DNA from: Chthoniobacteraceae bacterium
Lineage (GTDB): Bacteria > Verrucomicrobiota > Verrucomicrobiia > Chthoniobacterales > Chthoniobacteraceae
Reading direction: 5' to 3'
DNA length: 64,000 nucleotides
NCBI GenBank assembly: GCA_947449735.1
Contig: CANFTB010000020.1
Span: forward strand, 1-64,000
Shown piece after piece: positions 9,002 through 16,713 of the stretch (the stretch's first letter is position 1; each line of letters begins with the position of its first letter). The position numbers were made by a program, and so were the translations under genes. The notes under the pieces were generated by a model that worked only from the letters and a program-made list of their open reading frames with translations, made no database searches and was not told the DNA's origin.

Positions 9002-9330
9002 TACGCGGGCAGGTCGGTTCCTGGGCTGGAAAAGGACGTCTCAAGACTGTGTTACTGCAAACGCGTGGGCCAGACCGAATCGGTTTTCGGATTGGCTTCG
9101 TTCATCAGCGGCACAAACAGAGAGGCACCATGAGTTAAATCATTCCGCAGAGCAATTCATAGCACTCGGAAGCTGAGCGCACCCCATTAGGGTTTCGAAG
9201 GGCCGAACCCAGCGTTCCGGAATAAATCCCAAAAATTCCGTCACGCCTGTCCCTTCCCACCGCTTTTCTCCAAAAACCCACCCCGCCGCGCGCCTTTTTT
9301 GAAGGCGCGCGGCTGGCTCGCAGCCGCCAC
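9002..9330. other. 329-bp non-coding gap between MFS and channel genes
   Basis: No convincing reading frame on either strand. It should contain the promoter of the MFS gene (minus strand, start at 9001) and the 3' end of the channel transcript. The only clear structure is the GC-rich inverted repeat at 9285-9313, listed separately. The rest shows no repeat or recognisable RNA. Confidence 0.6.
9285..9313 (-). terminator. strong GC hairpin downstream of the channel gene
   Basis: A perfect 12-bp inverted repeat (arms 9285-9296 and 9302-9313) with a 5-nt loop. It lies 17 bp beyond the stop of the minus-strand channel gene. The run of T after it on the minus strand is short and interrupted by Gs, so it is a plausible but not ideal intrinsic terminator. 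Confidence 0.6.
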
Positions 9331-10851
9331 TTAGGCGTTGGATGACGGATTACTGTCGTTGGACTCGGCTGCCTTGGCCGCGGCCGCCTGATCGCGCTCT
9401 TCCTTCGCCTTGCGGTTCGCAGCTGCGCGACGCTCGGTGATTTCGACGACGTTTTTGTCGAAGTCTTCGTAGCGGGAACGCAACTGGTCGAATCCGGACC
9501 GCTCCAGAACATACACGTCGCAATAGGTCGTCGCCTGCACGCTGGCGTTACGCTTTTCACCGGAGACGAGGGCCATTTCACCGAAAGGCGATCCGGTGCC
9601 GAGGCCGGCAACGCGGTTGCCGTTCACGATGATGTCCACGCTTCCGTTGGTGAGGAAATACATACAGGTGCCAAATTCGCCCTCGCGGATGAGGTAATCG
9701 CCCGGGATGTATGCCTCGGTCCGGAGCATTCCAACCACCTCGCGAATAAAGATTTCCTTCACCCCTTTGAAGAACTCCACCTTTTGCAGAATGTCGTTGT
9801 TCAGGAAGACCAGCACGTCCACCGAGAGAGCGTGCGGAAGGGTTCCGAGGACTTCGGTGTCGGAAACGTTTTTCCGAGACTCCCACATGTACTGGTAGTA
9901 ATCGCGGACGCGGTCCTGCATGGCGAGAGGCAGCTGCTTGACGCGCATGAACTCGCCTATGATTTCATTCCGGCTGTCAAACGCGGCCCGCGCAGCGTCT
10001 CGATTGGCGATCAAGACGGGGATGTTACCGACGATGTATCCATAAAAGGACACCCCGGCCACCTGGGCTATGATGGTGAATATGATCTGCCAGTTGTTGT
10101 CCTTGCTCGGACTGTAGTCCCCGTAGCCGATCGTTGTCACCGTCGTCACTGTCCAGTAGACCGCTCTCAGGTAAATTTCGCCGTTGTCCAGCTTTCGAGT
10201 TTCAGGCTCGGCTATGGTTTTTTGAACCAACTGAGTCTTTGTATCGTCCTCCCACGCCCACGCCACCTTGGCGGGTGCCGTGTCGATGGAGTCGGGAGAT
10301 CCCCCGACCACCCACCAGCAAAGCGCCAAACCATGGATGACCTGGATCGCCCAGTATCCGAGCGACATCATCTGCATGACCGCCCTGGGCAGCTGGAGAA
10401 TGACCTGAAGATCGGCGAGTACGGCGGAAACTTTGAATGTCTTAGTCAAGGGGAGCAACCGGAGCGCCATCGTCCAGCCGGATTCCCATTGAAAAACTTC
10501 GGCGAGATACTCGAACGGAATCGCCGCCAGAATGTCGGGAATCATCCAGCCCTTGTAGTAAAGCTTCAGGACGGACCGCCAGTCCTTGACGATCTCCATT
10601 CTGTGCTTGCGCGTGCTGCAAAGGTCCAGCACGAGATCCAGAATCATGATGGAAATCATGATCCAGTAGAAAAGGTCGGCCGTGGAGGTTCCCGCGCAAA
10701 GCTTGTAGGAAAGCGTCGTCCCGAAAATGAGGTTGGCGGGAACGAGGAAAAGGCCCCAGCGTCCGCGAATTTTACCGTTGTGTCTGATGAGTGGCATGGC
10801 GCTAAAAAGTTGCAAAAATTGCTCTTCGGAGCGGAGCACAAAGCGGGCCAA
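9331..10851 (-). CDS. cyclic-nucleotide-binding, voltage-type potassium channel
   Basis: 506-residue six-transmembrane channel subunit of the EAG/HCN/CNG kind. Hydrophobic segments lie between residues 30 and 180. The pore helix and K+ selectivity filter TTIGYGD sit at about 239-245, followed by S6 (about 255-280). A C-linker and a cyclic-nucleotide-binding domain follow (about 370-465), with the phosphate-binding cassette FGEMALVSGEKRNASV. The S4-equivalent (around TMALRLLPLTKTFK) has few regularly spaced Arg/Lys, so voltage sensing may be weak. The tail after residue 470 is a charged Ala/Lys/Glu helix. Predicted to conduct K+ in response to cAMP or cGMP; the ligand is not proven. It appears monocistronic. 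Confidence 0.9.
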   Translation of the reverse strand: MARFVLRSEEQFLQLFSAMPLIRHNGKIRGRWGLFLVPANLIFGTTLSYKLCAGTSTADLFYWIMISIMILDLVLDLCSTRKHRMEIVKDWRSVLKLYYKGWMIPDILAAIPFEYLAEVFQWESGWTMALRLLPLTKTFKVSAVLADLQVILQLPRAVMQMMSLGYWAIQVIHGLALCWWVVGGSPDSIDTAPAKVAWAWEDDTKTQLVQKTIAEPETRKLDNGEIYLRAVYWTVTTVTTIGYGDYSPSKDNNWQIIFTIIAQVAGVSFYGYIVGNIPVLIANRDAARAAFDSRNEIIGEFMRVKQLPLAMQDRVRDYYQYMWESRKNVSDTEVLGTLPHALSVDVLVFLNNDILQKVEFFKGVKEIFIREVVGMLRTEAYIPGDYLIREGEFGTCMYFLTNGSVDIIVNGNRVAGLGTGSPFGEMALVSGEKRNASVQATTYCDVYVLERSGFDQLRSRYEDFDKNVVEITERRAAANRKAKEERDQAAAAKAAESNDSNPSSNA

Positions 10852-11042
10852 GAAATGATTCAGATGGAAACTTGAGCCTTGGTGAAACCAAAACCCAGGG
10901 CGCGCCGTCGCGGAGAAGGTTCAGGCATCGCTTCTGACGAATGCATGGCGGGTTTTGAGATGCTGCCCGCCCCGCCGTCTTTTTCTAAAAATGCTCCGCT
11001 GCCTCCCCTTGAATGCTCCCCCAGGACTTGTTTTCAAGCGTG

Positions 11043-12260
11043 CTATTGCGCGCTTTTCTCAACATTTCGTTTTTGAATCAGCGCCAGAACCTCGCCAACC
11101 AGGTACAGGGACCCGGTCGCCAAACGCCTGAATTTCGCGGGCAAGGCTAGCGCTGCCGCCGCATCCGTTGCGACGCGGCAGGGGACTTTAGAAAGGTGCT
11201 CGCCAACAAGGGAGACCAAAACTTCACGCCGAAGCGCACGCGGGCTCTCAACCTGAAGCACAATCACCTCGCCCACGAGTGGGGCGAGGGCTTTCAAGAG
11301 GGCTGCGTGATCCTTGTCCTCTAGTGAACCGAATATGAGCGTCATTTTTTCCCCGGGAAACTCCTGTTTCCAGGTCGCCGCCAGCGCTTCAGCCGCATGA
11401 GGATTATGCGCGCCATCCAACACGAGGGATGAGCTTACCTTCTGGAAACGCCCCGGCCATTGCACCTCCGCCAGCCCTTGCTGAACCTCCGCCTCCTCTA
11501 CAAAAATGTCTGCTGCTGAAAGCGAGGCCAGCGCCAGGGCCGCATTCCACCGCTGAACTTCCCCCGCCAGCCCCACCCCGCCGCGATAGGGAGAATCCAC
11601 CACACGGAACGTGCAGTTTAACTCACGCGTCCTGCGTTCGAACACTTCTCGCACCTCCGGCGGCTGAGGCGCACTCACCACGGGCACGCCCGGCTTAATG
11701 ATGCCCGCCTTCTCCCATGCAATCTCCTTAAGCGTACCGCCCAAATATTGCTGATGATCCAAACCCACCGGCGTCAGAACGCTCACGGCAGGAGTCACGA
11801 CATTGGTTGCGTCCAGCCGCCCGCCCAACCCTGTCTCCAAAACGACGATTTCCGCCCTTTCTCGCTGAAACCATTCCAGTCCCAACACCGTAACGATCTC
11901 AAAAAAAGTGGGATGGGGATCCCAGTGTTCGACCAACCTGCGAATTTTTACAATAGAATCGCACAGCTGCTCCCCGGTCATTTGGTCTCCGTCCAACCGA
12001 AACCTTTCCGTGATCGAAATAAGGTGAGGGGAGGTGTACAACCCGCACCTCCTGCCGGCCGCGCGGCAGATGGAATCCACCATGGCACAGGTGGACCCCT
12101 TGCCGTTTGTGCCCGCAACATGCAAAAACAGCGGCGAACCGGGCCCCTGAAGGACGACCCCTAGTTCTCCGGCCAGCCGATGCACCCCTTCCAACCCCAG
12201 TTTCACCCCGAACCATTGCGTCCCGTAAAGCCAATCAAGGGCCTCTCCGAGGGTCTTCAC
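11043..12260 (-). CDS. folC: bifunctional folylpolyglutamate synthase / dihydrofolate synthase
   Basis: 405-residue cytoplasmic Mur-ligase-type enzyme that adds glutamate to (dihydro)folate. The ATP-binding P-loop GTNGKGST lies near residue 50, YTSPHL follows, and the ligase motif ETGLGGRLDATNVV and the C-terminal LDGAHNPHA motif are present. Slightly shorter than the usual 420-430 residues but complete. It starts with GTG at 12260, overlapping the accD stop in a GTGA, so translation is probably coupled. The accD-folC order is also found in enterobacteria. Confidence 0.93.
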   Translation of the reverse strand: MKTLGEALDWLYGTQWFGVKLGLEGVHRLAGELGVVLQGPGSPLFLHVAGTNGKGSTCAMVDSICRAAGRRCGLYTSPHLISITERFRLDGDQMTGEQLCDSIVKIRRLVEHWDPHPTFFEIVTVLGLEWFQRERAEIVVLETGLGGRLDATNVVTPAVSVLTPVGLDHQQYLGGTLKEIAWEKAGIIKPGVPVVSAPQPPEVREVFERRTRELNCTFRVVDSPYRGGVGLAGEVQRWNAALALASLSAADIFVEEAEVQQGLAEVQWPGRFQKVSSSLVLDGAHNPHAAEALAATWKQEFPGEKMTLIFGSLEDKDHAALLKALAPLVGEVIVLQVESPRALRREVLVSLVGEHLSKVPCRVATDAAAALALPAKFRRLATGSLYLVGEVLALIQKRNVEKSAQ

Positions 12261-13096
12261 TTGGCTGCGCTCAGATAAGTCAGCAAACGGTGCAATGTCT
12301 CACGCATTTGTTTGCGATGGACAATTTGATCCACGAGACCGTGATCCCTGAGAAATTCCGCGGTCTGGAAACCTGCGGGCAAATCCTGATGCGTCGTTTC
12401 GCGGATGACCCGGGGCCCGGCAAACCCGACCATGGCCCGCGGTTCGGCCAAATTCACGTCCCCGACGGTTGCAAAGCTCGCGCTGACGCCGCCGGTGGTG
12501 GGATGGGTCATCACCGAGATGTAAGGCAGCTTTTTCGCTGCGTGCCGGGAAAGAGCGCCGCAGGTTTTTGCCATCTGCATGAGGGAAATCGCACCCTCGT
12601 ACATGCGGGCCCCGCCGGACGCCGAAACAATCACCACGGGCAGCTGGCTACGGGTGCTGGCTTCGATCAACCGCGCCAGCTTCTCACCCACCACAGCCCC
12701 CATGGTCGCTGCTATGAAATTAAAATCCATCACGGCAAGCCCGAGCCTCTGACCGTGGATCGAACACATGCCGCTGAGGATGGCGTCCTTTAGACCTGTC
12801 TTCTTCTGATACGTACGGAGCCGCTCCGTGTAGTTTGCCTGTCCGGTGAACTTTAAAGTGTCGACGGAAACCATTCCCGCATCATGCTCTTCAAAGGTTC
12901 CGGGATCGGCGAGCATTTCAATGCGTTCCGCGGCTGGCTGGATAAAGTGATGGTCGCACCGAGGACAGACGCGGAAGTTCTGCTGGAGCTCGAGGTTGTG
13001 AATCAACTCCGAGCACGCGGTGCACTTCTGCCACAGACCGGTCGGCAATTCACGCTTCTTGTCTGAGTAAAATGAGGGACGGCTAAAAATACCCAT
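12257..13096 (-). CDS. accD: acetyl-CoA carboxylase carboxyltransferase subunit beta
   Basis: 279 residues. Beta half of the carboxyltransferase that makes malonyl-CoA for fatty-acid synthesis. The N-terminal four-Cys zinc ribbon is visible (CTACSELIHN... CPRCDHHF), followed by the crotonase-like carboxyltransferase core (SASGGARMYEG, TTGGVSASFA, GFAGPRVI). ATG at 13096 is chosen because it gives the family's usual MGIFSRP start; the frame is open upstream but would run into comF. The partner accA is not in the window. Ten bp downstream of comF and overlapping folC by 4 bp, forming a comF-accD-folC transcription unit. Confidence 0.94.
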   Translation of the reverse strand: MGIFSRPSFYSDKKRELPTGLWQKCTACSELIHNLELQQNFRVCPRCDHHFIQPAAERIEMLADPGTFEEHDAGMVSVDTLKFTGQANYTERLRTYQKKTGLKDAILSGMCSIHGQRLGLAVMDFNFIAATMGAVVGEKLARLIEASTRSQLPVVIVSASGGARMYEGAISLMQMAKTCGALSRHAAKKLPYISVMTHPTTGGVSASFATVGDVNLAEPRAMVGFAGPRVIRETTHQDLPAGFQTAEFLRDHGLVDQIVHRKQMRETLHRLLTYLSAAK

Positions 13097-13106
13097 GGGA
13101 CGCACT

Positions 13107-13901
13107 CTAACCGCGGGCGACCGCGAGTGCACGCACCGAAGCGACCCCCCCCTTTCTCAGAACCCTGGCACACGCATCCAAAGTGGCCCCGGTGGTCAGA
13201 ACATCGTCCACCAAAAGCACGTGCCTCCCCTCGATGGGCGCCCCCCGCTGCAATGCGAAGGCTCCCCGGAGGTTTTCCAGACGCTCACCGCGTCCCAATG
13301 TGGTCTGCGAATCCGTCCAGCGCACCCTCCTCAGAGCCGGCAGAACGCCCGGACCGCCCGCGCCCCCCCGGAAGCCCCACGCGCCCCCCCCGGAGACGCT
13401 TCTCTCTAACCGGCCCGCCAAGTCTTCTGACTGATTGAACCCCCGACGGTACTTCTTCCACCAGTGCAGGGGCACCGGCACCAGCAGATCCACCGGAGGA
13501 TCCCTCAGCCGCTCATCCCGCCACCCCTCACAGAGCCATTCGGACAGCAACAATCCCAGGTGCCTTTTGCCTCCGTACTTGTACTGGTGCACCACCTGCC
13601 TCACCACCCCTCCAGCCCAAAACGGCGCCACCGCACAATCAAAGGCCGGGTTCATCCGCAAGCACTCCGCACAACGCTGGTTTTTCACTCCAAGCCCCGC
13701 AAACACCCGCGAACACTGCCAGCAGGCCCGCATTCCGGAACCCCCGCCCACCACGCCGCAGCGGCGCACCCGCCCGCTGCAGCCCTCGCACAGGTGGTCT
13801 CTCCACCCCCCGCCGGGGTGGGTCCCCGCGCCGCACACCGTGCAAACGGGGGGATAAAGCAGCAGCCCCGCCTGCCTGCACACGTTTTTAAAAATGCCCA
13901 T
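13107..13901 (-). CDS. comF: ComF family phosphoribosyltransferase-like protein
   Basis: 264 residues. Four CxxC-type pairs in the N-terminal third (CTVC, CEGC, CWQC, CAEC) form the zinc-binding double module of ComF proteins. The C-terminal type I phosphoribosyltransferase fold carries the PRPP-binding motif VLLVDDVLTTGATL and the upstream FNQSEDLA motif. ComF is needed for uptake of transforming DNA in several bacteria; whether it acts so here is unknown. A Gly/Arg-rich insert near residues 172-190 is unusual and strongly GC-biased. It begins the comF-accD-folC group. Confidence 0.9.
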   Translation of the reverse strand: MGIFKNVCRQAGLLLYPPVCTVCGAGTHPGGGWRDHLCEGCSGRVRRCGVVGGGSGMRACWQCSRVFAGLGVKNQRCAECLRMNPAFDCAVAPFWAGGVVRQVVHQYKYGGKRHLGLLLSEWLCEGWRDERLRDPPVDLLVPVPLHWWKKYRRGFNQSEDLAGRLERSVSGGGAWGFRGGAGGPGVLPALRRVRWTDSQTTLGRGERLENLRGAFALQRGAPIEGRHVLLVDDVLTTGATLDACARVLRKGGVASVRALAVARG

Positions 13902-14020
13902 CTCCCCCTCGCTACGCGAACCAGAGAGTCAGGGGCGCAGGTAAAAACCACACTCTGAGGGTACTCATCTGCCCCGGGCCGTCTCCCCGAAAATGGCCGG
14001 ACCGATAGCCGGGCCGAACC

Positions 14021-14818
14021 TCAGTTGCTGGGTTCCAACGCCGCCCGCGCCCGCGCCGCCGCCTCCGCAGCGCGACGGGCAATCTCTTCGGGCGAGGGTA
14101 GGGACGCCAACACCTCCGGAGGAATGTCCGCCGAGAGAGCGGCCAGCTTGGTCAAACACTTCTGCCTTTCCGCAAGCGCCTTGTCGGCATCCCGCTCCTT
14201 CGAAAACCTGGACTGCGCCTTGGCCGTGCGCTCCCGAAGCAGCGAATACACATCGCCTCCGAGCAGTGCAGAGATGTCCACCTTCATTTTTTCCCTCTGC
14301 AAATCCGCATCACTCACCACGTCTCCATTGATCGGGCCGGCCTTGTATTTCGGAAAAAGAATCGCCGCCTCAGGACAGACCCTTGAGCAAGCCGGGCAGT
14401 TGGTCTTGCAGTTGTCCTGATTCTGCACCTGCAACTTGCGGTCCCCGTCCACCCCATAAACACCGAACAAGCAGAAAGAGAGACATTGCATGCAATTAGT
14501 GCAGCGGTCGTAGTCAATGACTGGAAACCAAGGCTTCCACTGCCCCGCAGGCGCCGCCTGCTCCTGAATCCTCACGCCATCGATGGCCTCCGCAAAGTCA
14601 GGTTGGTCCAGCGACACATGCTGAAAACCGGGGGTTGCCGGACCCCCATCAAAATCACCCACCCAAACAGATGCGTCTCCGGGATCGGCGGCACTTCGCA
14701 CGGAACATCCCTGCGAAAGCAGTTGTTTCACGGTCTCGAACCGGCGCCCTGGCGAAAGAGACTTCGCTCCGGGACCTTCATACAAAGCGACACGCAAAGC
14801 GGTTTGTGTAAGAGCCAT
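14021..14818 (-). CDS. two-cluster ferredoxin-like protein (Fe-S module, second gene)
   Basis: 265 residues with no known named family that I recognise. The centre (about residues 97-160) carries two cysteine sets, CTNCMQCLSFC and CKTNCPACSRVCPEA, which should hold two 4Fe-4S clusters. The first 90 residues resemble a small alpha/beta domain without motifs. The C-terminal 100 residues are charged, helical and Ala/Arg-rich, ending in a long probable coiled coil (EEIARRAAEAAARARAAL). It follows by 3 bp a small Cys-containing protein, so the two are almost certainly translated together and probably form a redox complex. No signal peptide, so cytoplasmic. The electron donor and acceptor are unknown. 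Confidence 0.75.
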   Translation of the reverse strand: MALTQTALRVALYEGPGAKSLSPGRRFETVKQLLSQGCSVRSAADPGDASVWVGDFDGGPATPGFQHVSLDQPDFAEAIDGVRIQEQAAPAGQWKPWFPVIDYDRCTNCMQCLSFCLFGVYGVDGDRKLQVQNQDNCKTNCPACSRVCPEAAILFPKYKAGPINGDVVSDADLQREKMKVDISALLGGDVYSLLRERTAKAQSRFSKERDADKALAERQKCLTKLAALSADIPPEVLASLPSPEEIARRAAEAAARARAALEPSN

Positions 14819-14821
14819 AGG

Positions 14822-15187
14822 TCAGGATTGGTTTTTGCCGGCGGGCAGGTTAGGGGAAAGAGCGGCGTTCAAAAGCGCCTCGCTAGCCGCGGTCGCGGCC
14901 TCGACGCGCAGATTGCAAACCTCGGTTTGCCCGGCGTCCAAGGGTGCTCCGGCCGCCGCGAACAGCCATTTGACAGCCCGCGGAAAACAGGCCGCTATTT
15001 TGAGGGGCCCACCGTCGGCCAAAGCCTTGAGCAGGGGGTCTCTTCTCGCAGACAACTCGCACAAATCTGCCACCGCCTCAAACTCCACGCCCCTGTCGCA
15101 GAGCGACTGCAGGACTTGCTCTTTCACATCCTTGGGCAGCACCTGCGCATACTGGCAGTGGCAATATAAGATACGCGGGGTGCTCAT
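14822..15187 (-). CDS. small conserved Cys-motif protein (Fe-S module, first gene)
   Basis: 121 residues from ATG 15187 (MSTPRILYCHC). The frame stays open upstream to 15271 but that would overlap the UDP-glucose dehydrogenase gene by 41 bp, so the shorter form is preferred. Visible features are an N-terminal beta strand leading to CHC, a later DLC, and an AACFPRAVKWLF motif that resembles the Cys-containing loop of heterodisulfide-reductase-like or HdrA-linked proteins. That resemblance is only by eye. The partner ferredoxin gene begins 3 bp later. Function unknown; probably a metal- or thiol-based electron carrier. Confidence 0.7.
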   Translation of the reverse strand: MSTPRILYCHCQYAQVLPKDVKEQVLQSLCDRGVEFEAVADLCELSARRDPLLKALADGGPLKIAACFPRAVKWLFAAAGAPLDAGQTEVCNLRVEAATAASEALLNAALSPNLPAGKNQS

Positions 15188-15230
15188 TGGGGTGCTATTT
15201 ACAAATCTGCTAGGCGGGGAATCTCGAGCG

Positions 15231-16535
15231 CTAGGGTCTCCCCACCGCGTGATAATCGAATCCGATTTCACGCATTATCTTAGGATTGAGCAGATTCCGG
15301 CCGTCGAAAAGCAGCGGCGTGTGCATATTCGCCTTCACCCCGGCAAAATCCTGCCTCGCAAATTCCTTCCACTCCGTCGCCAAAAGCAGCGCTTCCGCTC
15401 CAAGCGCCGCATCCAGGGGCGATTCCGCCAGACGAACGGATGGATGCAATAACTTGTATTCCACAGCTTTGACCATGCCTTTCGGATCGTAGACCGCCAC
15501 CTGCGCGCCCTCCCCTGCCAGTTTATTCACCAGCTCAATCGCCACAGAGTTGCGAACGTCATCGGTGTCGGGCTTGAAAGTCAGTCCCCAGACTCCAATC
15601 TTCTTGTCCCTCAACACCCAGAGGGCATCCCTCACTTTTTTCAAAAACCGGTCCAACTGCGAGGCATTGATGCGCTCCACCTCCTTGAGCAGATGAAACG
15701 GAACGCCCAATTCCTCCGCGATCGCGATGAAAGCCTTCACATCCTTTGGAAAACAAGACCCCCCGTATCCCAAGCCGGCATTCAGAAAATTGCGCCCGAT
15801 CCTCCGGTCCATTCCTATGCCATCCGCAACCATTTCAATATCGGCACCGCTCGCCTCGCAAATAGCAGAAACGGCATTAATGTAGGAGATCTTGAGCGAC
15901 AAGAACGAGTTGGCGGCATGCTTGATCAATTCCGCCGAGTTGACGTCCGTCACAAGAATCGGAGACTGGAAAGGTTCGTACAACCGTTTCATCAAGTCGG
16001 TTGCCCGGTTGGAGGCCGAGCCCACCACGATCCGATCAGGTCGCATCAAATCGGGAACCGCGCAGCCTTCGCGCAAAAACTCGGGGTTGGACACCACGTC
16101 AAACTCCGCCGAAGGATTGTACCGGCGGATGGTAGCATCCACCTTTTCACCCGTCTTCACCGGCACGGTGGACTTGTCCACCACTACGCGGTACTGCCCC
16201 GGCTTGAGTACGCCTGCGATCTCACGCGCGACCCGCTCTATGTAAGTCAGGTCGACGCTTCCGTCACTTTGAGGCGGCGTCGGGACGGCGATGAACACGA
16301 TTTCGCTGTGGTCCACTCCGTCCTCGATGGAATTCGTAAACCGGAGCCTCTTCGCCGCCACATTGCGCTGCACAAGTTCCTCCAAACCCGGCTCATAAAT
16401 GGGGATTTCCCCTCGCAAAAGCATGTCTATTTTGCGCTGGTCATTATCGACACAAACGACGCTGTGCCCCACTTCGGCAAAGCAGGCTCCTGAAACAAGC
16501 CCCACATAGCCCGATCCGATAATACAAATTTCCAT
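15231..16535 (-). CDS. ugd: UDP-glucose 6-dehydrogenase
   Basis: 434 residues, usual length. It oxidises UDP-glucose to UDP-glucuronate for exopolysaccharide or LPS sugars. The N-terminal Rossmann motif is IIGSGYVGLVSG. The catalytic Cys lies in GLGYGGSCFPKDVKA near residue 260, with the upstream STVPVKTG and NPEFLREG signatures and the C-terminal GLTFKPDTDDVRNS NAD/UDP-binding domain. The start ATG at 16535 is preceded by a 178-bp gap that should contain its promoter. The Fe-S module begins 43 bp after its stop on the same strand. Confidence 0.95.
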   Translation of the reverse strand: MEICIIGSGYVGLVSGACFAEVGHSVVCVDNDQRKIDMLLRGEIPIYEPGLEELVQRNVAAKRLRFTNSIEDGVDHSEIVFIAVPTPPQSDGSVDLTYIERVAREIAGVLKPGQYRVVVDKSTVPVKTGEKVDATIRRYNPSAEFDVVSNPEFLREGCAVPDLMRPDRIVVGSASNRATDLMKRLYEPFQSPILVTDVNSAELIKHAANSFLSLKISYINAVSAICEASGADIEMVADGIGMDRRIGRNFLNAGLGYGGSCFPKDVKAFIAIAEELGVPFHLLKEVERINASQLDRFLKKVRDALWVLRDKKIGVWGLTFKPDTDDVRNSVAIELVNKLAGEGAQVAVYDPKGMVKAVEYKLLHPSVRLAESPLDAALGAEALLLATEWKEFARQDFAGVKANMHTPLLFDGRNLLNPKIMREIGFDYHAVGRP

Positions 16536-16713
16536 TCTTCTTAAAATGCTAGTTTGACCTACACTGAATCGGGAATGGCGCTCGCTATGGTGCCTCTGGA
16601 GAAGGAAAAAATCCCGCCCTGCCGAAAGATCCCCCGGGTTTCACGCAAGACAACCATCTCTTTGCTTGCAACAAGCAGGCTCCTTTCTGGTGTTTTCAAA
16701 GCCCCGGGATTCC

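Noticed and set aside
9784..10875. 363-codon open frame antisense to the K+ channel gene
   Set aside because: Arg/His/Pro-rich translation with no motif; the opposite strand encodes a channel with clear filter and CNBD motifs.
10945..10980. GGCGGG/CCCGCC stem downstream of folC as a terminator
   Set aside because: Loop of about 13 nt and no T-tract on the minus strand.
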